A stretch of DNA of 50,472 nucleotides from CALWZE01 sp964645785 (GTDB lineage: Bacteria > Bacillota > Clostridia > Oscillospirales > Ruminococcaceae), in contig CAZYAV010000014.1 in the NCBI GenBank assembly GCA_964645785.1, positions 1-50,472 on the forward strand, written 5' to 3'. The position numbers were made by a program, and so were the translations under genes. This document shows, piece after piece, positions 16,212-23,685 of the stretch (the first letter of the stretch is position 1; every line of letters starts with the position of its first letter). Under the pieces are notes generated by a model, which did not search any database, had not been told where the DNA came from, and saw only the letters and a list, made by a program, of their open reading frames with translations.

Positions 16212-16877
16212 ATGCGCAAAAAAATCAAGCTGATTACCAACGGGCTGTTCAACGAAAACCCGGTTCTGCGCCTGGTGCTGGGCACCTGCCCGACCCTCGC
16301 CATCTCGGTTTCCGCAACCGGAGGCCTGGGCATGGGGCTTGCGGCGACCTTTGTGCTGATCTGCTCCAACATGGCGATTTCGGCGCTGCGCAAGGTGATT
16401 CCGGACAAGGTCCGCATTCCCGCGTATATCACGATCATCGCCGGCTTTGTAACCATTATCCAGATGCTGATTGAGGCGTATTCGCAGGCGCTCAACGATA
16501 TGCTGGGCATCTACCTGCCCCTCATCGTGGTCAACTGCATCATTCTCGGCCGCGCCGAGATGTTCGCCAGCAAAAACCCGGTGTTGGATTCGGCGCTGGA
16601 CGGCCTGGGCATGGGGCTGGGCTTTACGCTGACCCTCACCTGCATGGGCGTTATCCGCGAGCTGATCGGCGCGGGCACTGTCTTTGGCGCGCGGGTATTC
16701 CCGGAGGATTTCGCGGTCAAGATCATGACCATGTCCCCCGGCGGGTTCTTCACCTTCGGCTGCATGATCGCGCTGCTGACCGCCGTGATGCAAAAGCGCG
16801 GCAAGTCGCTGACCATGTCCCAGAACAAGTGCCTTGGCTGCCCCGACTGCGCCAACTGTGAGGAGGTGAACAAATGA
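16212..16877 (+). CDS. rnfE: Rnf electron transport complex subunit E
   Basis: RnfE is a six-helix membrane subunit homologous to RnfA and NqrD. The 221-residue protein contains ENPVLRLVLGTCPTLAIS, where the conserved Cys is the type of ligand proposed for the intramembrane iron site between RnfA and RnfE, and NCIILGRAEMFASKNPVL. The last 15 residues hold four cysteines (CLGCPDCANC), an extra cytoplasmic Cys-rich tail. The stop overlaps rnfA. Confidence 0.94.
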   Translation: MRKKIKLITNGLFNENPVLRLVLGTCPTLAISVSATGGLGMGLAATFVLICSNMAISALRKVIPDKVRIPAYITIIAGFVTIIQMLIEAYSQALNDMLGIYLPLIVVNCIILGRAEMFASKNPVLDSALDGLGMGLGFTLTLTCMGVIRELIGAGTVFGARVFPEDFAVKIMTMSPGGFFTFGCMIALLTAVMQKRGKSLTMSQNKCLGCPDCANCEEVNK

Positions 16878-17473
16878 ACGCCGTAAAGCCGTTTCTCATT
16901 ATTCTGTTCACGATGATCCTGACCGAGAACTACACCCTCGTCAAATTCCTCGGCATCTGCCCGTTCCTGGGCGTCTCCAAAAAGCTGGATTCCGCCGTCG
17001 GCATGAGCCTGGCGGTCACGATTGTCATGGTTGTCGCGTCGGCGGCCACCTGGTGCATCCAGACCTATCTGCTGGAGCCGCTTGGGCTGGCGTATATGCA
17101 GACCATCGCGTTCATCCTGGTCATCGCGGCGCTGGTGCAGCTCATTGAGTTCACCCTCAAAAAGTACATCCCCGCGCTGCACAAGACGCTGGGTATCTAC
17201 CTGCCGCTGATTACCACAAACTGCGCGGTGCTCGGCGTGACGCTGCTCAACTTCACAAACAAATACGGCTTTTTGCAGTCGCTGGTCAACGGGCTCGGCG
17301 CAGGGCTCGGCTTCCTGCTGGCGATGGTGCTGTTTTCGGGCGTGCGGCGCACCCTGCTGCGCGCAAAGCCGCCCAAGTGCTTTGAGGGCCTGCCGATTAC
17401 ACTGGTTGCCGCGTCGCTGACCTCCCTGACCTTTATGGGATTCACCGGCATCGTGGAAAACCTGTTCGCGTAA
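16874..17473 (+). CDS. rnfA: Rnf electron transport complex subunit A
   Basis: The 199-residue six-helix protein is the partner of RnfE. Family marks are ILTENYTLVKFLGICPFLGVSKK with the conserved Cys and PLITTNCAVLGVTLLN with the second Cys of the half-channel iron centre. Length is typical (about 190-200). Confidence 0.96.
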   Translation: MNAVKPFLIILFTMILTENYTLVKFLGICPFLGVSKKLDSAVGMSLAVTIVMVVASAATWCIQTYLLEPLGLAYMQTIAFILVIAALVQLIEFTLKKYIPALHKTLGIYLPLITTNCAVLGVTLLNFTNKYGFLQSLVNGLGAGLGFLLAMVLFSGVRRTLLRAKPPKCFEGLPITLVAASLTSLTFMGFTGIVENLFA

Positions 17474-17488
17474 GGGGAGGGAAAGAGA

Positions 17489-18310
17489 ATGCCTATTGTA
17501 TACGCTGTGCTCGTCCTTGCGGGAATCGGCCTGGTAGCGTCGGGGATGCTCGTGGTGGCGTCCAAGCTGATGTATGTGCCGACAGACGAGCGCGCCGCCC
17601 GGGTGCGCGAGGCGCTGCCCGGCGCCAACTGCGGCGCGTGCGGGTTTGCGGGGTGCGACGATTACGCCGCCGCCGTCGCGGCCGGCAAGGCGGAGACCAA
17701 CCTGTGTGTGCCCGGCGCGGATAAGGCTGCGGCGGAGGTTGCCGCGGTGATGGGCAAGGAGGCGCTCGATGTGGTGGAGATGACCGCCGTCGTCGCCTGC
17801 CGCGGATGCTCGGACAAAGCGCCGAAATTTGAATACGACGGGATCCGCAGCTGCACGGCCGCGAACATGATGCACGCAGGCCCCGTGCGCTGCTCCTATG
17901 GCTGCGAGGGCTTTGGCGACTGCGCCGCGGCCTGCCCGTTCGACGCAATCTGCGTGAACGACGGGGTTGCGCGGGTCGACCCGCGGCTCTGCCGCGGCTG
18001 CGGCAAGTGCGTGGCGGCCTGCCCCAAAAAGCTGATTACGCTGGTGCCGCAGGCCAAAATTTCGGCGGTTCGCTGCCGCAACCTCGACAAGGGCGCCGTG
18101 ACCCGCAAGGTCTGCTCGAACGGCTGCATCGGCTGTATGAAGTGCCAGAAGGTCTGCGAGCACGACGCGGTGCACGTGGAGAACAACTGCGCGGTCATCG
18201 ACCCCGAAAAGTGCATCCAGTGCGGCAAGTGCGCCGAGGAATGCCCGGTTGGCGTGATCCGCATCCTGCCGCTGCAAGCGCTTCAGGCTCCCGCGGCGGA
18301 AGAGGGCTGA
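17489..18310 (+). CDS. rnfB: Rnf electron transport complex subunit B
   Basis: RnfB is the ferredoxin-accepting iron-sulfur subunit. The 273-residue protein has a short N-terminal membrane anchor (about residues 2-27), the four-Cys motif CGACGFAGC of the Fe-S/DUF domain, a Cys-rich middle region, and ferredoxin-like motifs CRGCGKCVAACPK, CIGCMKCQKVCEH and CIQCGKCAEECPV. This is the last gene of the rnf set, followed by a terminator. GGGGAGGG precedes its ATG. Confidence 0.95.
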   Translation: MPIVYAVLVLAGIGLVASGMLVVASKLMYVPTDERAARVREALPGANCGACGFAGCDDYAAAVAAGKAETNLCVPGADKAAAEVAAVMGKEALDVVEMTAVVACRGCSDKAPKFEYDGIRSCTAANMMHAGPVRCSYGCEGFGDCAAACPFDAICVNDGVARVDPRLCRGCGKCVAACPKKLITLVPQAKISAVRCRNLDKGAVTRKVCSNGCIGCMKCQKVCEHDAVHVENNCAVIDPEKCIQCGKCAEECPVGVIRILPLQALQAPAAEEG

Positions 18311-18364
18311 AAAGACAGAACAAAACCGGAGGGCGCCGGCCAAAAAAGCGCGGCACCCACCAGG

Positions 18365-18405
18365 CAGGGAAACAGCCGCGGCCGTGCGCCGTGGCTGTTT
18401 CCCTG
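18365..18405 (+). terminator. Terminator of the rnf operon
   Basis: A 13-bp perfect stem, CAGGGAAACAGCC with GGCTGTTTCCCTG, is followed by TATTTGTCCCCTTTT, about 55 bp after the rnfB stop. Confidence 0.8.
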
Positions 18406-18687
18406 TATTTGTCCCCTTTTGCAGCCCCGGGGCGGCGGATTGTCGCGCTCCATCCCCCGGAGACGGCGCGCGGCCGGCACTGCGCGGTGCGGGAGAGCAC
18501 CGGGCAAAAAGCCGATACCCGGCCACAAAAAGGGGGAGCCGGTTGCGGCGCAAATCGAAGCGGGACGATGCATGGCCGCCCTGAGAAGGGGAAAAACCCC
18601 GCGCAGCTGCGGCGCGCCGCACAGCCCGATCTGGGCAGGGTCGCTGGCGGGCGCGCTCTCGGCGGCTCAGGGCGTTTTGCAGAGCAT

Positions 18688-18725
18688 AAAGCAGCCCGGG
18701 GGCGGAATCCCCCGGGCTGCTTTTT
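18688..18725. terminator. Strong bidirectional terminator
   Basis: AAAGCAGCCCGGGGG pairs perfectly with CCCCCGGGCTGCTTT around a six-base loop. The T5 run is on the plus side; the minus-strand reductase gene ends about 30 bp away and may also stop here. Confidence 0.8.
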
Positions 18726-18754
18726 CGCTGCCGGATGGCGCGGCGTGCGGCGGC

Positions 18755-19882
18755 TCAGAGCCGGATGCGCAGGTCGCTGAGCGGGAAGGAGCAGCAGGGG
18801 TGCAGCTTCCCGCCAAGCCGGGTCGTCCGCTTGTCCGAGAGGCCGAACTGGGGCACATAGACCTCCCCCGCAAGCAGCTCGGCGGTACAGTAGCCGCATT
18901 CGCCGCTGTTGCACAGCTGCCTTGCCCGCACGCCGCCCCGCTCCAGCGCGGTGAGCACCGTCTCGTCCGCGCGCATGGGCAGAACAACCGGCGCGCTGCC
19001 GCGAGCTTCCCGGGCGGGCAGCCCGGCCGCGGCTTCGGCCTGCGCCCACTCCGCCTCGGCAGCTTCGACCCCCTCGACGGTCAGGGTGAACTGCCGGGTC
19101 TCGGGCGAACTGCCGCCCGGATAATCCGCCCGCTCGGCCAGATTGCGCGGCACGGCGACCATCCCGTGATGCACCCATTTTTCCGGCAGCCCCAGCTTGG
19201 GAATCTCCGTTTCCAAAAAGCTGTACATCGCCCCGGGGCCGCAGATGAACAGGCTGTAATCCCCCGCGGGGGCGTACTTTTGAATCAGCTCCGCGGTCAG
19301 GTAACCGTGCTCGTACCCCTCTACCTGCTCGTCGCTCAGCACATGGACAATCCTGATTTTCGGGTGCTTCGCAAGCCGGTCAAGCAGGGGGCGAAAGAGT
19401 ATCTCCGATTCGGTTGTGCTGCCGAACAGCAGCGTCGCGGAGAAATCCTCATCCCCCTCCTCGATGGCGCGCAGCATCGAGATGAACGGGGTGACCGCGC
19501 TGCCGCCCGACAGAAAGACGGCCTGCGGCGGGTCGATTTCCGGCTCGTAGCAGAAATCGCCCACGGGGCCGCGCACCCAGAGGGTATCCCCGACCTTTAC
19601 GCCCGCAATCACCGCGTTGGGGAAATAGCCGCCGGGATACTGCTCCAGCGTAAAGGTGTAAAACCCCGCCCGCGCATCCTTTGGGGAGGAGCTGATCGAG
19701 TACGGCCGGGCGGAGAAGGAACCGCCCGCCCGGGCAAAAACGGTCAGGTATTGCCCCGCGCGGATGGGGGGCAGGGGCGCGCCGTCCGCGCGCACGAGGG
19801 TGTAGGTCGCGACGTTGGGGTTGAGAAATTCGATTTTGCTGACGACGAGCTGCATGGGCAGAAGAACCTGCTTTTCCTGCAT
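18755..19882 (-). CDS. Ferredoxin reductase-type FAD/NAD(P) domain fused to a 2Fe-2S ferredoxin
   Basis: The 375-residue protein joins an FNR-type reductase (FAD motif RPYSISSSP near residue 62, GPVGDFCY, nucleotide-binding FLSGGSAVTPFISML and FICGPGAMYSF) to a C-terminal plant-type 2Fe-2S domain (CNSGECGYC, last ligand in HPCC). This order is found in NADH-dependent one-electron donors such as Hcr or oxygenase reductases; in an anaerobe, a hybrid-cluster-protein or other reductase partner is plausible but none is linked here. The ATG at 19882 has GGGAGG five bases upstream; the longer frame to 20350 is discarded. It is convergent with the rnf operon. Confidence 0.88.
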   Translation of the reverse strand: MQEKQVLLPMQLVVSKIEFLNPNVATYTLVRADGAPLPPIRAGQYLTVFARAGGSFSARPYSISSSPKDARAGFYTFTLEQYPGGYFPNAVIAGVKVGDTLWVRGPVGDFCYEPEIDPPQAVFLSGGSAVTPFISMLRAIEEGDEDFSATLLFGSTTESEILFRPLLDRLAKHPKIRIVHVLSDEQVEGYEHGYLTAELIQKYAPAGDYSLFICGPGAMYSFLETEIPKLGLPEKWVHHGMVAVPRNLAERADYPGGSSPETRQFTLTVEGVEAAEAEWAQAEAAAGLPAREARGSAPVVLPMRADETVLTALERGGVRARQLCNSGECGYCTAELLAGEVYVPQFGLSDKRTTRLGGKLHPCCSFPLSDLRIRL

Positions 19883-19927
19883 AACGACCTCCCGGTTGAC
19901 CGCCTGGGGCGGGAATAGTTCAGCTTT

Positions 19928-19936
19928 ATCGTAGCA
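19928..19936 (-). promoter_or_regulatory. Extended -10 promoter of the reductase-ferredoxin gene
   Basis: TGCTACGAT on the minus strand is an extended -10 (TGN plus TACGAT), about 45 bp before the ATG. No good -35 is seen. Confidence 0.5.
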
Positions 19937-20055
19937 CACACAGGCCAAAAAGAGAAAGCCGCGCGCGCAAAAAATGGCAGAATAGACAAATTTACAGGCC
20001 GGTTTTCGCCACTGCGTCAATTTTCGGCGCGGAGAGGGACGGCGGCGCGTTTTTG

Positions 20056-20064
20056 TGCTATGAT
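20056..20064 (+). promoter_or_regulatory. Possible extended -10 promoter for the MFS gene
   Basis: TGCTATGAT resembles the extended -10 elements TGCTACGAT (19928) and TGCTACAAT (30529) in this window. The gene starts 434 bp downstream, so use of this promoter is uncertain. Confidence 0.35.
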
Positions 20065-20497
20065 GGAAGAAAATCGCCGCGCCGGTGCGCCCTGCCTGTG
20101 CAAAGAATGCCGCGCGCGGCGCACTTTTAGGGGATTCCGGTGCGGCGGATGGCGCGGGGGAACACCCGGCAGCCTGCGGAGCGCGGGCATACCGCCGCAG
20201 AGAAACCTGCCGGTTCCGGCAACCGGCGCAGCGGCGCACTTGCACCTGCCCGGCTGGCTGCACGGCGGACGCGGCAGCCAGATTCGGGACTTCCGGGGCG
20301 TTGCCGGCACGCGTCTGCCCCGGAACGGAACACGGATGGGGCTGCCCCAAAATGGCAGGGCAGGCTCCGGACGGCCAGCCGCACCGCCTGCCCTGCCCGA
20401 CCCCGGAAAAAACGCGGGCAGCCGTATGCGCAGCAGCCGGAACCGGCAGAGCAGCGCCGGACGCCCGGCGAAAATGAAAAACAGGAGAGCCGCTTTT

Positions 20498-21790
20498 ATG
20501 AAGCTCAACAACAAGAGAACGGTCACGGTCGGTCTGGCGTTTTTATCCATCAGCGCGTTCTGGCAGGTGTACGACGGCATTATCCCACTCATCCTCAAAA
20601 ACACCTTCCACATCGGGGACACGACGGCGGGTGTGGTCATGGCGCTGGACAATATCCTGGCGCTGTTCATGCTGCCCCTGTTCGGCGCGCTCAGCGACCG
20701 CACCCACACAAAAATCGGCCGCCGGATGCCCTATATCCTCTGCGGCACCGGGGTGGCCTGCGTCGCCATGCTGCTGATTCCGATTGCGGATCAGCTGTAC
20801 GCGCTGCCGCTGATGATGGCGGCGCTGGGGGTTACCCTGCTTGCCATGGCGACCTACCGCTCCCCGGCGGTTGCGCTGATGCCGGACGTCACCCCCAAGC
20901 CGCTGCGCAGCAAGGGCAACGCGATCATCAACCTGATGGGCGCGGTGGGCGGCATCCTCATGCTGGGCGCAATCAAGCTGCTGGTGCCCAAAACCGAGCA
21001 CCCCAGCTATCTGCCCCTGTTTGCGCTGACGGCGGCGCTGATGGCGGCCTGCGTCGGGGTGCTGTTCTGGAAAATCAAGGAGCCGCAGTGTGTGGCTGAG
21101 ATGAACGCGCAGAACGCCGCGTTCGGCATACAGGAGGAAGAGGCGGCGCAGGAGCAGTCGGTGACCCCCTCCCGGCTGCCGGCGGACGTGTTCCGGAGCC
21201 TCTGCTTTATCCTCGCCAGCGTGTTTTTGTGGTTTATGGGCTACAATGCCGTCACCACCTCCTTTTCCAAATACGCCGGGCAGGTGTGGGGGATGCAGGG
21301 CGGCGACTACGCCATGGTGCTGATGATTGCGCAGGCCGCCGCCATCGTATCCTATCTCCCGGTCGGCTGGATTGCGAGCAAAATCGGCCGCAAAAAGACC
21401 ATCCTCGGCGGGGTTGCGATGCTGGCGGTGGCGTTCGGCTCGGCGATCTTTTTCAAGAGCTTCACCGGCATGATCTTCTTCTTTTTCGCGCTGGCCGGGG
21501 TCGGCTGGGCGTTCATCAACGTCAACAGCTACCCGATGGTGGTGGAGATGAGCCGCGGCGCCGATGTCGGCAAATACACGGGGTATTACTACACCTTCAG
21601 CATGACGGCGCAGGTGATTACCCCGATTCTCTCCGGCTTTGTGCTGGAGCGGTTCGGGTATCAATACCTGTTCCCCTACGGCTGCCTGTTTGTGGCCGCG
21701 TCCTTTGTCACCATGCTGTTTGTGCGGCACGGGGACAGCCGCCCGACCCAGCCCCAGAGCAAGCTGGAGGCATTCGACACGCCAGACTGA
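20498..21790 (+). CDS. MFS transporter, SLC45/GPH-like
   Basis: The 430-residue protein has about twelve membrane helices. The first cytoplasmic loop FGALSDRTHTKIGRRMPYI and the matching loop in the second half, WIASKIGRKKTILGG, are major-facilitator signatures; the former closely resembles SLC45/sugar-symporter-type members. A soluble central loop (EEEEAAQEQS region) separates the halves. AGGAG precedes the ATG at 20498; the longer frame reaching back to 20060 is low-complexity. Substrate is unknown; a sugar or glycoside is the family-based guess. Confidence 0.85.
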   Translation: MKLNNKRTVTVGLAFLSISAFWQVYDGIIPLILKNTFHIGDTTAGVVMALDNILALFMLPLFGALSDRTHTKIGRRMPYILCGTGVACVAMLLIPIADQLYALPLMMAALGVTLLAMATYRSPAVALMPDVTPKPLRSKGNAIINLMGAVGGILMLGAIKLLVPKTEHPSYLPLFALTAALMAACVGVLFWKIKEPQCVAEMNAQNAAFGIQEEEAAQEQSVTPSRLPADVFRSLCFILASVFLWFMGYNAVTTSFSKYAGQVWGMQGGDYAMVLMIAQAAAIVSYLPVGWIASKIGRKKTILGGVAMLAVAFGSAIFFKSFTGMIFFFFALAGVGWAFINVNSYPMVVEMSRGADVGKYTGYYYTFSMTAQVITPILSGFVLERFGYQYLFPYGCLFVAASFVTMLFVRHGDSRPTQPQSKLEAFDTPD

Positions 21791-21813
21791 GCCGATACCA
21801 TAAATACAAAAAC

Positions 21814-21848
21814 ACAGCGCCGCGGGCTGAAGCGACCCGCGGCGCTGT
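21814..21848. terminator. Bidirectional terminator after the MFS gene
   Basis: ACAGCGCCGCGGG pairs with CCCGCGGCGCTGT around a nine-base loop, with A-rich and T-rich flanks on either side. It separates the MFS gene from the oppositely oriented DUF2179 gene. Confidence 0.8.
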
Positions 21849-22036
21849 ATTTGTTGTGTCGATATGGCGGCGCACAAGGCCGCGCCGTTTGTGCAGGCAA
21901 AACGGCGTTCCCGCGGCGGCCGGGGGGAGAAAGCCCCGGGGAACCGCAAAGCAAAGGCGACCTGCGCAGGAAGGGGGCGCAAACGCCGGCTTTTGGGGCA
22001 AGGCGCACCCGCCCGGCAGCGGAAAACCGGGCGCGC

Positions 22037-22564
22037 CTATTTGCTTTTGACAAAGCCGTTATACACGTATTTGGTCTCCTGCACCATGAAAAACGCCTTT
22101 TCGTCCAGCCGGTTGACCAGCGCCTTCAGCTCGTTCAGCCGGGTACTGGGGATTTCACAGAACAGCATGTATTTTTCGCCCCCAAACTGGGAGCTGTGGA
22201 CGTCCAGAACGGTCACCCCGTACCCCTGCGCGCGGATTGCCTCGATGACAGCGTCGTCGCGGGCGGAGGTCACAATCTGGCAGGTGATGTTGAGCTTGAT
22301 GAACCGGCTGGAGATTTTGCCGCCGATGAAGGTGCCGGTTGCAAAGCCGCCGGCATAGGCGATGGCGACAGGCAGCCCGCCGCCGTCCAGCGCCAGCGCC
22401 CCGCGCACCACCACAAACCACAAAAAGGTCTCGATAAAGCCGGTGACGGCGGCGTAAAAGGGCTTGTCCTTGACCGTGAGAACCGTGCGCAGGGTGGAGC
22501 AGGTGACGTCCACAATGCGGGCGAAAAAGACCTCCAGACAGACGAGCAGCACTGAGGCGGGCAT
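22037..22564 (-). CDS. DUF5698/DUF2179 membrane protein (UPF0316 type)
   Basis: The 175-residue protein has three N-terminal membrane helices (first segment VLLVCLEVFFARIVDVTCST, then LRTVLTVKDK and a Gly-rich helix) and a C-terminal soluble DUF2179 domain with GYGVTVLDVHSSQFGGEKYMLF. Related proteins are widespread in Firmicutes and have unknown function; the C-terminal domain is similar to regulatory domains on YitT-type membrane proteins. The ATG at 22564 has AAAGGA upstream; a GTG nine bases earlier is too close to that site. Confidence 0.85.
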   Translation of the reverse strand: MPASVLLVCLEVFFARIVDVTCSTLRTVLTVKDKPFYAAVTGFIETFLWFVVVRGALALDGGGLPVAIAYAGGFATGTFIGGKISSRFIKLNITCQIVTSARDDAVIEAIRAQGYGVTVLDVHSSQFGGEKYMLFCEIPSTRLNELKALVNRLDEKAFFMVQETKYVYNGFVKSK

Positions 22565-22864
22565 ACCAGGCACGTCCTTTCCCGTTTGCGTTTTCTCTTT
22601 GTGTCAGCCGGGGCGCTTGGGCGGTGCGGGGCGGCAGGGGCAGGGAACGGGGCAAAGCGGCGGCGCTCCTGCGCGGGCGCCCCTTCCCCCGGCACATCCC
22701 AACGGCGCGCGTTGGAGCGCCGCTTCCGGGATGCGCGCCGCCTGCCCAAACCGGCTGTTTTTTTCATCGTAACACAGCCGTGCCGGAAAGACAAGGGCGA
22801 ATAACGGGCGGGCGGAAAAAACGGCGCGGCCGCGCAGTTCGGACACCGCCGCGCCGCCTGTCCG
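22565..22864. other. GC-rich leader region between the DUF2179 gene and the repeat array
   Basis: No gene, promoter pair or strong hairpin is evident in these 300 bp; open frames are low-complexity and overlap on both strands. Confidence 0.45.
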
Positions 22865-23475
22865 TGCCGGGGTTATCTGCACGGGGCGGGGTTATAGTAT
22901 ACCCGTCCGTCCAGCTATGTCGAGGACTCCCTGTGTGGAGGAGGGGGGTATAGCGCATCAGGTCACCCGCCTGTGTCCGAACTTCCTGCACGAGGAAGAG
23001 AAAAGCACGCCGCCGCACGCCCGCATTTCCGCCTGCGTCCTGTCATCGCTGCGCAGAGAGAGGAAAGCGCCCGCCGCCGCGCGTCTGTCCTGGGGAATTT
23101 CTGCATGAGGGCGGGGATAAAAGGTGCCCGCTGTGTGCCCGTCCGTGCCGGGCTTTCCCTGCACGGGGGAGGGAAAGCGCGCCGCACGCACCAGCCAACA
23201 ATCCATGCCCGGGTCTCCCTGCATGAGGGGGATAAAAGATGCCCCGCCGTATTTCTGCTTATGCCCGGGGATTCCCTGCACAGGGAGGAGATAAAGTGCA
23301 CCTGTCTCACCCCTGCTCGTGTCCGGGATTCCCTGTATGGTGGAGAGGAAGAGGATGAATCGCTCCCTGTGCTCGTCCGCCTCCGGACTTTCTGCATGGG
23401 GAGGAGGTATAGTATACTCGGTCGTCCATCCTTGTCGGGGATTCCCTGTACGGGGAGGGGAGATAGAGTACCCAA
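22865..23475. repeat. Degenerate tandem array of 11 units, about 57 bp each, with a hairpin core
   Basis: A shared plus-strand core, roughly GTCCGGGATTCCCTGCAY followed by GGGGGAGGAGATAAAGTRC, recurs 11 times. The CTG of the cores is at 22877, 22931, 22986, 23049, 23101, 23159, 23219, 23276, 23333, 23392 and 23446, giving spacings of 54, 55, 63, 52, 58, 60, 57, 57, 59 and 54 bp. About 36 bases are conserved and about 15-24 bases between them vary. Several cores fold as CCCTG-CA-CAGGG or CTTTCCCT...AGGGAAAG. Spacings are not multiples of three overall, so it is not a protein repeat. No cas genes are nearby. Confidence 0.85.
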
Positions 23476-23514
23476 CCGCCCGGCGGGCAACCCAAAAGCC
23501 GCCCGCAAGGCAGC

Positions 23515-23551
23515 AAAAACCGCCCGCCCGGCAGAGCTGCCGGGCGGGCGG
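23515..23551 (-). terminator. Terminator of the padR-DUF1700-DUF4097 operon
   Basis: A 14-bp perfect stem CCGCCCGCCCGGCA/TGCCGGGCGGGCGG (23520-23533 with 23538-23551) is followed on the minus strand by TTTTTGC, about 110 bp after the DUF4097 stop. Confidence 0.88.
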
Positions 23552-23595
23552 AAAGGGATAGCCGGGCTTCGGTCGGCGTCCGGCCGAGCCGTGTT

Positions 23596-23685
23596 TGTCC
23601 AGACCGTACCTGTTCGAACTGTGCCTGTCCAGGCCGTGCCGGTTCAGACTGCGTCTGTTCAGACCGTGTCTGTCCAGACCTCCAC
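23596..23685. repeat. Six 15-bp tandem repeats spanning the 3' end of the DUF4097 gene
   Basis: Units of TGTYCAGACCGTRYC type start at 23596, 23611, 23626, 23641, 23656 and 23671. On the minus strand each contains GTCTG-GA/AA-CAGAC, a 5-bp inverted repeat. The last unit (23671-23685) is coding; the neighbouring unit supplies the TGA stop at 23661-23659; the other four are beyond the stop. Confidence 0.85.

Larger units (their letters stand above)
18311..18754. other. Convergent intergenic region with two terminators
   Basis: The 444 bp between rnfB and the oppositely oriented reductase gene hold one terminator for each side. The middle (18416-18685) is GC-rich with no supported gene. Confidence 0.55.
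19883..20497. other. Divergent intergenic region with a long leader
   Basis: These 615 bp hold two divergent extended -10 candidates. The 430 bp after the plus-strand one are GC-rich, have no convincing gene and would form a long leader of the MFS transporter gene if the promoter is used. Confidence 0.45.

Noticed and set aside
16511..18622. Minus-strand open frame of 703 codons
   Set aside because: It is antisense to rnfE, rnfA and rnfB, which have clear homology, and has no ribosome site or recognisable domain.
22865..23475. CRISPR array
   Set aside because: The conserved parts are too degenerate, the variable parts are short and uneven, and no cas gene is in the window.
23596..23620. tRNA-like GTTCGAAC segment
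   Set aside because: It belongs to the 15-bp repeat array; no cloverleaf can be drawn around it.
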